From Tridacna crocea (taxonomy: Eukaryota; Mollusca; Bivalvia; Cardiida; Cardiidae), in assembly GCA_943736015.1 (NCBI GenBank), contig OX031073.1:22595210-22659209 (forward strand): a DNA stretch of 64,000 bases, given 5' to 3'. The notes under the pieces were generated by a model. The model was not told where the DNA came from. It ran no database searches and was given only the letters and a program-made list of their open reading frames with translations. Position numbers and translations under genes: made by a program. The stretch's first letter is position 1; each line of letters starts with the position of its first letter. Positions 63,519 to 64,000 of this stretch are shown here, in pieces.

Positions 63519-64000
63519 TTCTAATACGTTACATGTATGTTATGATACTGGGATTCAGAATTCTCCTCTTAAATACCGTCGAACACCACAGTTTGATGCA
63601 AAAGGCGTGAAAAATTGATTAAAGGCAGAGCAAACATCCAATCAAGAAAAAAATACAATCATTATCAATCAGCATTAATTAATGAAAGCTAGTTATTTTT
63701 CACGGAACGGGTTAATATTACGCACCGTTTCAATCAGGGGGCAAGGTGTCATAAACAGATAAACAACCTACATGTGTGAAATTCACAAACACTTGTCAAC
63801 TAATTTATCGGTCAACCTTTTGTTCGACCTTTCCCAGGTAAAAAGTAAAGTGATTTTACGTTTGGGACCATGAAATGTGTTCGAGAGTTCGAGTTTCACG
63901 GTGTGCGAGTTTTCTGAAGTCGAACTCGTTGAATTAAGAGCATTTTCTGTCGGGACTGAGATTCTTGTTCGAATTTTTGGTAGTGTTCGAAGATTCCCGT
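63519..64000 (-). other. 5' leader and subterminal region of the Tigger element
   Basis: Non-coding. TTCGAG and GTTCGA occur several times in 63790-63990, as they do near the other end, and may be transposase binding sites. The terminal repeat itself is outside the window. Confidence 0.6.

Larger units (their letters stand above)
61492..64000 (-). mobile_element. pogo/Tigger-type DNA transposon (start lies past the window)
   Basis: The left edge CAGTCAAACTTCGATAGCTC follows TA at 61490-61491, the target of pogo elements; TTCGAG motifs recur at both ends (61500-61580, 63780-63980). The minus-strand gene has a HTH-psq/CENP-B N-terminus and a DDE_1 domain. The second inverted end should lie just beyond 64000. 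It sits in DIP2 intron 7, antisense to DIP2. Confidence 0.9.

Overview
The window looks like AT-rich genomic DNA of a bivalve mollusc. The grounds are spliced animal genes with GT-AG introns, tRNA-headed SINEs with ATTC, ATCA or AACC tails, array-bearing Helitron/Helentron-like elements of the kind known from bivalves, and a very dense load of short palindromic DNA elements. The species cannot be named from the sequence alone.

Two host genes lie head to head. On the minus strand, 12370 down to 3120, are the first six coding exons of CNPPD1, a cyclin-fold (Pho80/Pas1-like) gene whose 3' part lies left of the window. On the plus strand, 15979 to 59762, are the first coding exons of DIP2 (disco-interacting protein 2), starting with the DMAP1-binding region; the adenylate-forming domains lie right of the window. 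All exon phases join without conflict, which is the main reason to trust both models. About 3.6 kb between the two start codons should hold both promoters.

Nearly all the rest is intron packed with mobile DNA. The dominant family is a ~229 bp MITE with ends TTAACYCWTTACC / GGTAAWGRGTTAA and a central near-perfect inverted repeat of about 33 bp per arm with only one base between the arms. I count about 130 whole or partial copies, roughly 40% of the window. At least three subfamilies share the ends but carry different hairpins. Four copies sit in other repeats whose empty sites can be read here, and each shows duplication of a single TTAA, as in piggyBac-type insertion. Two further TTAA-bounded families (AGGTGG and GTAAGACC ends) are present, each with MITEs nested inside.

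Other residents are a 5'-truncated LINE with RNase H (6674-8640), a pogo/Tigger transposon with one frameshift (61492 to beyond 64000), two hAT-like elements with 6 bp target duplications (1857-2867, 16506-17568), five or six SINEs, several Helitron/Helentron-like elements carrying ~145-165 bp tandem arrays (1-1563, 19820-21122, 24432-26101, 36598-37161, 57041-58198, 60137-61440), two other long-palindrome families, and a 1 kb minisatellite (46195-47228) that appears to have grown from a MITE terminus.

The strongest candidates for something undescribed concern the hairpin MITE: its two arms carry matching substitutions copy by copy, many damaged copies are broken exactly at the palindrome centre, subfamilies recombine there, and copies chain together by inserting into each other's TTAA ends. 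DIP2 exon 5 is squeezed between two such elements, 28 bp on one side and 6 bp on the other.
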